Source: Flavobacteriales bacterium
GTDB lineage: Bacteria; Bacteroidota; Bacteroidia; Flavobacteriales_F; PHOS-HE28
Direction of reading: 5' to 3'
DNA length: 64,000 nucleotides
Assembly (NCBI GenBank): GCA_016703105.1
Contig: JADJCS010000001.1
Location: 556,392-620,391 of the forward strand
The position numbers and the translations under genes are program-made. How positions within the stretch are numbered: the stretch's first letter is position 1; every line of letters starts with the position of its first letter. Below are positions 9,816-16,591 of this stretch, in pieces. The notes below the pieces were generated by a model, which was given only the letters and a program-made list of their open reading frames with translations, did not search any database and had not been told where the DNA came from.

Positions 9816-10769
9816 GTGAACGGACCACGCGTCGTATTCATGGGAACACCCGCCTTCGCGGCGGCATCGCTGAACGCGCTCCACAATGCCGGCTTCGAGA
9901 TCGCGGCTGTGGTCACTGCTCCCGACCGACCCGCTGGCCGAGGCAGAATACTTCGATCCTCGGCAGTGAAGGAACTGGCCCTGCAACTCGGCCTACCGAT
10001 ACTCCAGCCGGAAAGGCTCAAGGACCCTGCCTTCATCGCATCGTTGCGTGCCATGAGCGCCGATCTATTCGTTGTCGTTGCATTTCGCATGCTCCCGGAA
10101 GTGGTTTGGGCGATGCCGGCCTTGGGCACTATGAACCTCCATGCTTCGCTCCTTCCCTCCTACCGAGGTGCGGCGCCGATCAATTGGGCGATCATTCGCG
10201 GTGAAGTAGGGACCGGGATCAGCACCTTCCTTATCCGTGCGGAGATCGACACCGGCGATATCCTCCTTCAAGAACAGTGTCCCATTGGACCGGATGACAC
10301 GGCCGGAGAACTCCATGACCGGTTGATGCTGTCCGGTGCTCGGTTGGTGGTGCGCACGGTGCGCGAGTTGTTCGACGGGTCCTTGACGCCCGCCCCCCAG
10401 CGTGTGATGGCCGACCAGGCCACGTTACCCACCGCACCGAAACTCACACCGGCGAATTGCCGGATCCAATGGGACCGTTCAGCGAAGCATGTCCATGATC
10501 ACGTGCGGGGACTCAGTCCATCACCGGCCGCCTGGACGGAGATCATCCGTGAGGGAAGACCCCCGATGCACTTCAAGGTGCTCCGAACGCGCTTGGTCGA
10601 TGAACGGACCACACTGCCGCCAGGCGCCGTCGAACAGCGCGGATCTTCATTGTATGTGGCATGTGTTGAAGGCCTGGTGGAACTGCTCGAAGTACAACCA
10701 GAGGGCAAGCGCCGCATGAGAGCGCAAGAATGGTTGACCGGTTCGCGCGATGTGTTCCGTTTCACATGA
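9816..10769 (+). CDS. fmt: Methionyl-tRNA formyltransferase
   Basis: Fmt formylates initiator Met-tRNA with 10-formyltetrahydrofolate. The Rossmann start VVFMGTPAFAAASL, the folate/catalytic region NLHASLLPSYRGAAPINWAI, and the C-terminal OB-like tRNA-binding domain (about residues 205-317) are all present. GTG is the likely start (VNGPRVVFMG), giving 317 residues, the usual length. A longer frame beginning upstream would overlap the glycosylase gene and adds a non-family N-terminus. The DDE-type deformylase partner is not in this window. Confidence 0.93.
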   Translation: MNGPRVVFMGTPAFAAASLNALHNAGFEIAAVVTAPDRPAGRGRILRSSAVKELALQLGLPILQPERLKDPAFIASLRAMSADLFVVVAFRMLPEVVWAMPALGTMNLHASLLPSYRGAAPINWAIIRGEVGTGISTFLIRAEIDTGDILLQEQCPIGPDDTAGELHDRLMLSGARLVVRTVRELFDGSLTPAPQRVMADQATLPTAPKLTPANCRIQWDRSAKHVHDHVRGLSPSPAAWTEIIREGRPPMHFKVLRTRLVDERTTLPPGAVEQRGSSLYVACVEGLVELLEVQPEGKRRMRAQEWLTGSRDVFRFT

Positions 10770-10872
10770 GGACCGATCCCGGAACGACCCGAATCGTTGA
10801 TTCAACGCTTGGTCCGGAACCGACTTTGAGGCTTGCGCTGAAACCCTTGCTAGCAGCGGGATGCAGGAGCAG

Positions 10873-10901
10873 TTATCAACAAAACCCCTGATTTTTCAAC
10901 A
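10873..10901 (+). promoter_or_regulatory. Pair of DnaA-box-like 9-mers upstream of the HU gene
   Basis: TTATCAACA (10873-10881) and TTTTCAACA (10893-10901) are each one or two bases from the DnaA consensus TTATCCACA and lie exactly 20 bp apart in the 231-bp fmt-HU gap. A similar pair at the same spacing lies upstream of parE. A regulatory role is inferred only from resemblance and spacing. Confidence 0.3.
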
Positions 10902-10927
10902 TTTTCCGAAGGTTGCCCCGGAAACCC

Positions 10928-10957
10928 TTGACAGGCGCGGCTCTCAGAATACATTTG
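10928..10957 (+). promoter_or_regulatory. Bacteroidota promoter of the HU gene (TTG / TACATTTG)
   Basis: TTG at 10928-10930 and TACATTTG at 10950-10957 are separated by 19 nt, matching the sigma-ABfr -33/-7 layout. The HU ATG lies 43 nt downstream of the -7 element. Confidence 0.65.
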
Positions 10958-11000
10958 CTCCGGGTCGACCAGACCTGTAAACAACCAAACACCTCAACAC

Positions 11001-11279
11001 ATGGGACTGAACAAAGCTGAACTGATCGAATCGATCGCCGCTGAAGCGAAGATCTCCAAGGCCGATGCAAAGCGCGCCCTGGATGCTTTCGTGACCAACA
11101 CCACCAAGGCTCTGAGAAAGGGCGAGCGCGTGGCCCTCGTAGGCTTCGGAACGTTCTCCATCTCCAAGCGTGCCGCTCGCAAAGGCCGCAACCCCCAAAC
11201 GGGCAAGGAGATCAAGATCGCGGCCAAGAAGGTCGTGAAGTTCAAGGCCGGTGCCGACCTGAGCAACAAAGTGAAGTAA
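11001..11279 (+). CDS. DNA-binding protein HU
   Basis: A 92-residue HU/IHF-family histone-like protein that bends and compacts DNA as a dimer. It starts MGLNKAELIESIAAEAKISK, and the core VGFGTFSISKRAARKGRNPQ contains the family signature with the DNA-minor-groove arm proline in NPQTG. The C-terminus (FKAGADLSNKVK) is the normal HU end with no extension. It has its own strong-looking promoter and a factor-independent terminator just downstream, so it is monocistronic, as expected for an abundant nucleoid protein. Confidence 0.96.
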   Translation: MGLNKAELIESIAAEAKISKADAKRALDAFVTNTTKALRKGERVALVGFGTFSISKRAARKGRNPQTGKEIKIAAKKVVKFKAGADLSNKVK

Positions 11280-11296
11280 GCACCACCGACGATATC

Positions 11297-11330
11297 GGAA
11301 AGGTCCCTTCTCGGAGGGACCTTTCCTTTT
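11297..11330 (+). terminator. Intrinsic terminator after the HU gene
   Basis: A perfect 12-bp stem (GGAAAGGTCCCT with its complement AGGGACCTTTCC) with a 6-nt loop is followed by TTTT. It begins 18 bp after the HU stop codon and ends just before the trmH ATG. Confidence 0.85.
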
Positions 11331-11337
11331 CTCCCCC

Positions 11338-12048
11338 ATGGACGATCACACCTTGTACGAGCGGTTGAGCGCGTTCATCACTCCCGCGCGGCGCGCGCTG
11401 TTCGATCGCATCGCACCGGAACGCACCGCGCACATCACCGTGGTATTGGAGGATGTATTCCAATCGCACAATGCGAGCGCCGTGCTGCGCACCTGCGATC
11501 TGCTCGGCGTGCAACATGTGCATGCCATCAGTACACGCAACCGCTTCGCCACGAACCCCGAGATCGCCCTCGGTAGTGAGAAGTGGATCACCCTGCACCA
11601 CCATGCGGGACCCGATGCGGTGCCCTCCGCGGTGGAGGCATTGCGCGCGAAAGGGTACCGGTTGATCGCCACGCTCCCGAGCGCTGATGCGCATGCCCCC
11701 GAAGACCTTCCTCTCGATGTACCTCTCGCGTTCTGCTTCGGCACAGAACTCGAAGGGCTCAGCGATGATCTCGCCACGCGTTGCGATGCGGCGATGCGCA
11801 TTCCGATGTACGGCTTCACCGAGAGCTACAACATCTCCGTCGCTGCGGGCATCGCGCTATACACGGTGATGCGCAGATTGCGTTCGAGCTCGGTCGCACA
11901 TCGTCTCGACGAGGAGGAGGTGCTTCAGCTGAAACTACGCTGGCTCCGCACATCGGTACACGATGCCGCATCGATAGAACGTCGCATCATCGAGGACGAT
12001 GTTCGCGCCAATGTCCGCGGAGAGCGCGGCCCATCAGAGCTGCGATAG
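11338..12048 (+). CDS. trmH: SpoU/TrmH-family tRNA 2'-O-ribose methyltransferase
   Basis: A SPOUT-fold methyltransferase using S-adenosylmethionine; TrmH methylates the 2'-OH of G18 in the tRNA D-loop. Three knot motifs are clear: motif 1 HNASAVLRTCDLLGVQ, motif 2 FCFGTELEGLSDD and motif 3 GFTESYNISVAAGIALY. The catalytic arginine is in motif 1 and the cofactor-binding knot is formed by motifs 2 and 3. The charged C-terminal helix region (LDEEEVLQLKLRWLR) fits TrmH rather than RlmB. It begins 8 bp after the HU terminator, so it must be read from its own promoter or by read-through. Confidence 0.88.
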   Translation: MDDHTLYERLSAFITPARRALFDRIAPERTAHITVVLEDVFQSHNASAVLRTCDLLGVQHVHAISTRNRFATNPEIALGSEKWITLHHHAGPDAVPSAVEALRAKGYRLIATLPSADAHAPEDLPLDVPLAFCFGTELEGLSDDLATRCDAAMRIPMYGFTESYNISVAAGIALYTVMRRLRSSSVAHRLDEEEVLQLKLRWLRTSVHDAASIERRIIEDDVRANVRGERGPSELR

Positions 12049-12143
12049 ATGATCGTGCAAGCATCATCACGATGCGCGATCACTGGATCCGTCCTCCTTC
12101 GACACATCGCGATCCTCTCCGTCGCATGATCCTCGCGTCGTGG

Positions 12144-12167
12144 TTCTCAACACGCTTGCGTTGAGAA
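12144..12167. other. Stem-loop in the trmH-Thx gap
   Basis: TTCTCAAC and GTTGAGAA form a perfect 8-bp inverted repeat around an 8-nt centre. No T-run follows, so it is not a standard terminator; it could be an RNA hairpin or a binding palindrome. The rest of the 192-bp gap holds only the Thx promoter element. Confidence 0.35.
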
Positions 12168-12207
12168 GTGAAACACTGTGCGACAAGATCACGTTAGACC
12201 GCGCGGG

Positions 12208-12215
12208 TACTTTTG
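12208..12215 (+). promoter_or_regulatory. -7 promoter element TACTTTTG for the Thx gene
   Basis: An exact TAnnTTTG match, 25 nt upstream of the ATG at 12241. No good -33 TTG at the right distance was seen. Confidence 0.5.
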
Positions 12216-12240
12216 ACACGAACCCTTAACACTCCAAACA

Positions 12241-12456
12241 ATGGGAAAAGGTGATATGAAAACGAAGAAAGGAAAACGTACTGCGGGTAGCCGCGGCAAG
12301 AGCCGTCCGAGCAAGCGCAAGACGGCAGTAGCTTCCGCGAAGAAGGCCACTGCGAAGAAAGCAGCGAAGAAGGCCGCTCCGAAAAAAGCAGCGAAGAAGG
12401 CTGTGAAGAAGGCAGCCCCGAAGAAGGCCGCCAAGAAGGCCGCCAAGAAGAAGTAA
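12241..12456 (+). CDS. Ribosomal protein Thx-like protein with a histone-H1-like Lys/Ala tail
   Basis: The first 27 residues (MGKGDMKTKKGKRTAGSRG, then KSRPSKRK) match the whole of small-subunit protein bTHX, a roughly 26-residue basic peptide that sits in the head of the 30S subunit. Residues 30-71 are a repeated KKA/AAKK/APKK tract like the C-terminal tail of histone H1 or the bacterial Hc1/AlgP type. Thx therefore seems to have been extended with a DNA- or RNA-binding disordered tail. It has its own promoter element and terminator. The tract could be slippage-prone and variable in length. Role in the ribosome is from family knowledge; that of the tail is inferred. Confidence 0.75.
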   Translation: MGKGDMKTKKGKRTAGSRGKSRPSKRKTAVASAKKATAKKAAKKAAPKKAAKKAVKKAAPKKAAKKAAKKK

Positions 12457-12471
12457 GCGGACCGCTACAGA

Positions 12472-12510
12472 AGCAAAGACCCCCGACGATGTCGGGGGTC
12501 TTCTGCTTTC
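12472..12510 (+). terminator. Intrinsic terminator, possibly bidirectional, between Thx and pdxH
   Basis: AGACCCCCGAC and GTCGGGGGTCT form a perfect 11-bp stem around a 3-nt loop (12477-12501), flanked by A-rich sequence before and TTCTGCTTTC after. It can serve the Thx gene on the plus strand and pdxH on the minus strand. Confidence 0.8.
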
Positions 12511-12529
12511 CGGCCTGTCGTGATCGACC

Positions 12530-13171
12530 TTAGGGCTGCAACCGAACGCAGCTCCACGTTCCGTCCTTGAAGTGCTCGAACGCCAGACGATCATGCATCC
12601 GATCCGGTCGTCCCTGCCAGAACTCCATGCGCACAGCGCGCACGCGCACTCCTCCCCAATGCAGAGGTCGCGGCACTTCGGGGATCTCCTTGAAGCGTTC
12701 CTCCCAACGTTGATACCGCTCGTCGATCTGCGAACGGCCATCGGCCGCGCGGCTCTGATCACTGGCCCATGCGCCGATGCGGCTTTCGCGCGGGCGTGTT
12801 GCGAAGTATGCGTCGCTCTCCTCCGGGGTGAGCCTTTCCGTCTTGCCTTCGATCCTTATCTGCCGCTCATGTAGCGGCCAGAAGAAAGTGAGCGCCGCAC
12901 GGGCATCGCGCTCCAGATCCATCGCCTTCCGACTGTTGTAGTTCGTATAGAACACGAAGCCTTGCGTATCGAACGCGCGTAGGAGAACGATGCGACAACT
13001 GATGCTGAAGGATCCGGCTGTCGCCAACGCCATCGCATGCGGCTCGGGTAGTTCGTCCTCCTCCGCATCACGCAACCATCGATCGAACAAAGCGATCGGG
13101 TCCTGGCCCGCCTCCTTCTCCAGCAATTCGGTCTTGCTGTAATCCTTCCGGTGTTCCACCTTGCGCGTCAT
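12530..13171 (-). CDS. pdxH: Pyridoxamine 5'-phosphate oxidase
   Basis: PdxH uses FMN to oxidise pyridoxamine or pyridoxine 5'-phosphate to pyridoxal 5'-phosphate, the cofactor used by the two fold-type IV aminotransferases nearby. Visible features are RIVLLRAFDTQGFVFYTN (FMN/substrate site), FFWPLHERQIRIEGK, the SRIGAWASDQS segment, and the C-terminal WGGVRVRAVRMEFWQG and WSCVRLQP ends. The ATG at 13171 gives 213 residues, the usual length. A TATCTTCG promoter element lies 20 nt upstream. It is divergent from yqgE. Confidence 0.95.
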   Translation of the reverse strand: MTRKVEHRKDYSKTELLEKEAGQDPIALFDRWLRDAEEDELPEPHAMALATAGSFSISCRIVLLRAFDTQGFVFYTNYNSRKAMDLERDARAALTFFWPLHERQIRIEGKTERLTPEESDAYFATRPRESRIGAWASDQSRAADGRSQIDERYQRWEERFKEIPEVPRPLHWGGVRVRAVRMEFWQGRPDRMHDRLAFEHFKDGTWSCVRLQP

Positions 13172-13191
13172 GGATGTTCCTTTGTTCGCGC

Positions 13192-13199
13192 CGAAGATA
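13192..13199 (-). promoter_or_regulatory. -7 promoter element TATCTTCG for pdxH
   Basis: TAnnTTCG variant on the minus strand, 20 nt before the pdxH ATG. A second candidate, TATCTTCA at 13264-13271 on the plus strand, sits 20 nt before the yqgE ATG. Confidence 0.4.
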
Positions 13200-13291
13200 T
13201 CCGTTGCCTGCGGCAGAACGGCCATTGATGTCCCTATCTCACCGCAGCGATCGGGATCCTCAGTATCTTCATCCAACAGGTGGTACCGCCC

Positions 13292-13879
13292 ATGAGCCGC
13301 GACATACTCGAACTCAATCCCCAAAGCCAGGTAGGGCCGGGCCGCGGCCGATTGCTCGTGAGCGAACCGTATCTGCCGGACCCCTACTTCCGCCGGACCG
13401 TAGTGCTGCTCTGTGAGCACAACCATGAAGGATCCTTCGGCTTCGTATTGAACCGCTTCCTGGAGATGGACATCGGGGACCTGATGGAGAACATGCCGCC
13501 GATCCGAACACGCATCAGTATCGGTGGCCCGGTGCAAAGTGGCAACCTATACTATCTGCACACCTTCGGTGCGCGGGTCGAAGGCAGCCTGGAAGTTGTG
13601 GATGGCGTGCATATGGGCGGCGACTTCGAACAATTGCGGTCGTTGCTCGCCACCGATCCCAAGCTCGCCCGCCATGTGCGTTTTTTCGTTGGTTACTCCG
13701 GATGGGGTGAAAAGCAGTTGGACAAAGAACTGAACGAGCGATCCTGGCTCGTAGGACGCGCGGATAAACGGCATGTGATGAACACCACCTTGAAGGACCT
13801 TTGGGGGGATACCCTCCGATCCATGGGAAAGGCCTACGCGCCGCTGGCGAATTTTCCGGACGACCCGGCGCTCAACTGA
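13292..13879 (+). CDS. UPF0301 protein (YqgE/AlgH family)
   Basis: A 195-residue member of the YqgE/AlgH family. The N-terminal signature GRLLVSEPYLPDPYFRRTVV, the HEGSFGFVLNR segment and GYSGWGEKQLDKEL are characteristic. The biochemical role is not established; AlgH was named from alginate control in Pseudomonas. The start giving MSRDILELNPQ is chosen. The end overlaps the convergent pabC-like gene by 8 bp. Nothing unusual in length or codon use. Confidence 0.92.
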   Translation: MSRDILELNPQSQVGPGRGRLLVSEPYLPDPYFRRTVVLLCEHNHEGSFGFVLNRFLEMDIGDLMENMPPIRTRISIGGPVQSGNLYYLHTFGARVEGSLEVVDGVHMGGDFEQLRSLLATDPKLARHVRFFVGYSGWGEKQLDKELNERSWLVGRADKRHVMNTTLKDLWGDTLRSMGKAYAPLANFPDDPALN

Positions 13880-14714
13880 GCACGCTCCGCACCAGCAGTT
13901 CCACCAGCGCCTTTGACGTACGATGGGTGTACCGCTTCGTGCGGTAGGTGGATACCCATTGCGGCCCCTTGCTCGCATTGGTAAAGAACAGTTCGTCCGC
14001 CGCCAGCAGGTTCTGCGGGTTGAGCGAACATTCATACACTTTGATGCCGTTGGCGAGGGCGAGGTTGATGATCTGCATGCGCATGATGCCACCCAGACAA
14101 CCATCCGCGAGCGATGGTGTGTAGAGCACGCCATTGCTGACGATGAAAAGATTCCCGGTGCTGCTCTCAATGATGTTGCCACGGTCGTTCTGGAGCAGGC
14201 AATCGTCCAGCCCCCGCGCTTCGCACCAGAGGGAGGCCAGCACATAGTATTGGCAGTTCAAGGTCTTGTGTACCGCCAAGGCGTTGACCGGCTTGCGCAT
14301 CTCCGGGTAGATGTCCACCGTAAGGCCGCGCTCGTTCAGCGTGTAGGTCTCCTGATCCACCGGTACCACTTCGATGGCGTAACCACCACGGTGCGAAGTA
14401 GGCCTGTAAAAGCCTCCGGCGTCCCGGTAGATCGTCAAGCGGCAACGGCCGCTGAGCACCCCGTTGCGCTCGGAAAGCCGAACGATCGCGTGTTCGGCAC
14501 CATCCCTATCGAACCCGGCCGGTAGGTCGATGCGGAGCAAGGCGCAACACTCCACCAACCGCGCCCAGTGCGCGTCCATGAAACACGGGCGGCCCCGCAA
14601 CACGCGGATGCTCTCGAACAGTCCGTCACCATAGTGGAAGGCCCTGTTGTCCAAGGTGATCACCGGTTTATCGGCCGGCATCAAGGCGCCATTGAGGTCC
14701 ACGAACCGGTCCAT
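13872..14714 (-). CDS. Class IV aminotransferase (aminodeoxychorismate-lyase-like)
   Basis: A 280-residue fold-type IV PLP enzyme. The family start AFHYGDGLFESIRV, the PLP lysine in AVHKTLNCQYYVLA, and the ESSTGNLFIV and ADELFFTNA segments are visible. The family includes 4-amino-4-deoxychorismate lyase (PabC, folate synthesis), D-amino-acid aminotransferase and branched-chain enzymes; ilvE is already present, and length and motif form fit PabC best, but the assignment is not certain. It lies 4 bp after gmhB and probably belongs to a rhomboid-gmhB-this gene operon. Confidence 0.85.
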   Translation of the reverse strand: MDRFVDLNGALMPADKPVITLDNRAFHYGDGLFESIRVLRGRPCFMDAHWARLVECCALLRIDLPAGFDRDGAEHAIVRLSERNGVLSGRCRLTIYRDAGGFYRPTSHRGGYAIEVVPVDQETYTLNERGLTVDIYPEMRKPVNALAVHKTLNCQYYVLASLWCEARGLDDCLLQNDRGNIIESSTGNLFIVSNGVLYTPSLADGCLGGIMRMQIINLALANGIKVYECSLNPQNLLAADELFFTNASKGPQWVSTYRTKRYTHRTSKALVELLVRSVLS

Positions 14715-14718
14715 CGTA

Positions 14719-15216
14719 TCAGAGGATCGCCACGGAGGTTAACGCGGATCGCAACGAGGAGTTCGCGGCCACCAGAACACCACGCACGCCAACGGCGCGT
14801 GCTGCTTCAAGATCCCGGTCACGATCACCCACCATGACGCTCCCAGCAGCGTCGATCCCGAAGCGGGCGATGGCCCGCTCCAAAAGAAGGCTACCTGGCT
14901 TGCGGCAAAGACAACGACCTCCTGATGGATGATGCGGGCAGTAGTAGATCGCGTCCAAGCGGGTGCCGTGCTGGTGGAGATGGTGGTGAAGATAACGATG
15001 CAGCACTTCCACATCGGCATGCGTATAGAGGCCGAGGCCAATGCCGCTCTGATTGCTGATGACCACGCATAGGTAGCCGAGTTCCTTCAGATCCGCGATG
15101 GCCCCTGATACGTCCGGCAGCACTTCGAAATCGTCCAACTTCCAGGTATGCTCCCCTCGTTCCCGATTGATCACCCCGTCGCGATCGAGGAACACGGCTT
15201 TGTGCGATGCGATCAT
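14719..15216 (-). CDS. gmhB: D-glycero-D-manno-heptose-1,7-bisphosphate 7-phosphatase-like HAD phosphatase
   Basis: A HAD-superfamily subclass IIIA phosphatase of 165 residues. The catalytic aspartates are in FLDRDGVIN, the serine motif in VISNQSGIG, and the last acidic motif in MVGDRDRDLEAA. The zinc-binding loop CPHHPSGGRCLCRKP is diagnostic of GmhB, which removes the 7-phosphate in heptose synthesis for the LPS core; related enzymes are histidinol phosphatases. The start overlaps the rhomboid stop (ATGA), so the two are translationally coupled. Confidence 0.9.
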   Translation of the reverse strand: MIASHKAVFLDRDGVINRERGEHTWKLDDFEVLPDVSGAIADLKELGYLCVVISNQSGIGLGLYTHADVEVLHRYLHHHLHQHGTRLDAIYYCPHHPSGGRCLCRKPGSLLLERAIARFGIDAAGSVMVGDRDRDLEAARAVGVRGVLVAANSSLRSALTSVAIL

Positions 15217-15833
15217 GGGAGCAGCGCGATGAGCTCAGTGAAAAGGCGGGGGACGAGTTCTGGTTCCAAGAGCGCGGTGAAGATCAGTCCATGTACCGCA
15301 CCCATCAGGTGAGCATCATGCGCCACCCCACTGCCACCCCGCTTGTGCTGGTACCATTCATAGATCAGGTAGAGCGCACCGAACACAATGGCAGGCATCC
15401 GCACCGGTAGCAGAAAGATACCCACCGGCGCGGTGGGCATGATGAGTATGTGGGAGAAAAGGACAGCGGAGACCGCGCCGGAAGCACCTACACTGCGATA
15501 GCTGGGATCGAAGCGATGACGGTTATAGGACGGCAGGGCGGCCGCACAGGCAGCGGTCACATACAGGAATAGGAAGACCCACGGCCCCGGAACGCCGCTC
15601 ATAGCCGACAAGTGCGTCTCGGTCGCAGGTCCGAAGCCGTACAGCACGAACATGTTCACCAAGAGATGGGCCCAATCCACGTGGATCAGCGCATGGGTGA
15701 GCGCACGCCACCACTCTTTGCGCGCATGCACCACGAAGGGCTCGAAGGCCAGCTGGTCGAAAAAAGTCCTGTTGTTGAAGGCCGCGATGGACACCGCCAC
15801 GGTGAGCAACAGAATGATCCACGTAGCGCTCAT
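15213..15833 (-). CDS. Rhomboid-family intramembrane serine protease
   Basis: A 206-residue protein with six predicted membrane helices. The catalytic serine is in SVGASGAVSAVLFS (GASGA motif) and the catalytic histidine in the last helix (AHLMGAVHGLIF). The HALIHVDWAHLLVNMFVL helix with conserved His and Asn is typical. Substrates are unknown. It opens a three-gene operon (rhomboid, gmhB, pabC-like), with a TAGTTTCG element 37 nt upstream of its ATG. Confidence 0.92.
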   Translation of the reverse strand: MSATWIILLLTVAVSIAAFNNRTFFDQLAFEPFVVHARKEWWRALTHALIHVDWAHLLVNMFVLYGFGPATETHLSAMSGVPGPWVFLFLYVTAACAAALPSYNRHRFDPSYRSVGASGAVSAVLFSHILIMPTAPVGIFLLPVRMPAIVFGALYLIYEWYQHKRGGSGVAHDAHLMGAVHGLIFTALLEPELVPRLFTELIALLP

Positions 15834-15869
15834 GCCTCTGCCGCCGTTACGAAGATGTTGGCGACGGTG

Positions 15870-15877
15870 CGAAACTA
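15870..15877 (-). promoter_or_regulatory. -7 promoter element TAGTTTCG for the rhomboid operon
   Basis: TAnnTTCG variant on the minus strand, 37 nt upstream of the rhomboid ATG at 15833. Confidence 0.4.
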
Positions 15878-15916
15878 GGTCGCGCAGCGTCCGGCCAGGT
15901 CATCCCCGGTAAGTCG

Positions 15917-16339
15917 TCAATAGGTATGGTCGCGCAGTATCCGCCAGCCCTGCGGGGTCCTTGCCCAAAACAAAGAGAACCCACCGGCCACGGTATCCCT
16001 CGACCGATGGAGCTTCCAGGTGCCGGTACACCACGCATGGTCATACCCTGCGGGCAGCACTTCCCCAATGCCGAACTCGAGATCGCCCATGGCCTGCCGA
16101 TCCGGATAGGTCCGCAGGTACCGTGCAGTGACCGAATCACGTCCGCAAGTGCTCCCCTTCGCAGAAATGAAGCACACCTTCTCGTCGTAGCCGACCATGA
16201 AACCAGGAATGTTCCCCCGGTCCCAGGCTTGTTCCTGCTGGAGCATCACCTCCCTCACCGCCGCTTCGCCGTCCCATCCTTCAGTATGACCGCATCCGAC
16301 GACCGTCAGGCCGAACCCCAGCACAACTACCGCGTGCAT
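15917..16339 (-). CDS. Putative lipoprotein with an NTF2-like (SnoaL/DUF4440) domain
   Basis: From the ATG at 16339 the protein begins MHAVVVLGFGLTVVGCGH, a lipoprotein signal with cysteine after a TVVG box. The mature part (EAAVREVMLQQEQAWDRGNI then FMVGYDEKVCFISAKG, ending WRILRDHTY) has the helix-plus-sheet pattern of the SnoaL-like/DUF4440 fold, often a ligand-binding or stress-related domain. A longer frame starts at 16375, but that ATG falls inside the hairpin downstream of the tRNA, so the shorter start is preferred. Specific function unknown. Confidence 0.75.
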   Translation of the reverse strand: MHAVVVLGFGLTVVGCGHTEGWDGEAAVREVMLQQEQAWDRGNIPGFMVGYDEKVCFISAKGSTCGRDSVTARYLRTYPDRQAMGDLEFGIGEVLPAGYDHAWCTGTWKLHRSRDTVAGGFSLFWARTPQGWRILRDHTY

Positions 16340-16373
16340 GAAGGAACAGGCAGAGGAGGGCATACCCAAGGAC

Positions 16374-16396
16374 AAGGCCGCTTATTGAGCGGCCTT
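16374..16396 (-). terminator. Hairpin after tRNA-Met
   Basis: AAGGCCGCT and AGCGGCCTT form a perfect 9-bp stem with a 5-nt loop immediately beyond the tRNA 3' end. The T-run is weak (TTGTCCTT on the minus strand), so termination strength is uncertain. Confidence 0.55.
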
Positions 16397-16398
16397 TG

Positions 16399-16472
16399 TA
16401 GCGCGAGAGAGACTTGAACTCTCGACCTCATGATTATGAATCATGCGCTCTAACCAGCTGAGCTACCGCGCC
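16399..16472 (-). tRNA. tRNA-Met (anticodon CAT)
   Basis: On the minus strand a 74-nt cloverleaf folds with acceptor GGCGCGG pairing to TCGCGCT, D-arm GCTCAGCTGGTTAGAGC, anticodon stem CATGA/TCATG around loop TTCATAA (anticodon CAT), and T-arm GAGAG-TTCAAGT-CTCTC. CCA is not encoded. The first pair is G-U rather than the C-A mismatch of initiator tRNA, and the anticodon stem lacks the three G-C pairs, so it is an elongator Met tRNA. The lysidine-modified Ile2 type cannot be wholly excluded from sequence alone. Confidence 0.93.
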
Positions 16473-16510
16473 AAGAACCCTTCCGGAGCGGGGCTCCGCC
16501 AAAGGGGCGG

Positions 16511-16518
16511 CAAATATA
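16511..16518 (-). promoter_or_regulatory. -7 promoter element TATATTTG for tRNA-Met
   Basis: Exact TAnnTTTG match on the minus strand, 38 nt upstream of the tRNA 5' end. A small CGGAGC-GGG-GCTCCG hairpin (16484-16498) lies between promoter and tRNA. Confidence 0.55.
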
Positions 16519-16591
16519 GCAGGACGGCTCCACAGCCTTAACGCACCATTCACTTGCATGGGAACTTGAAACCGCTACCTTGCCGCGGCCC

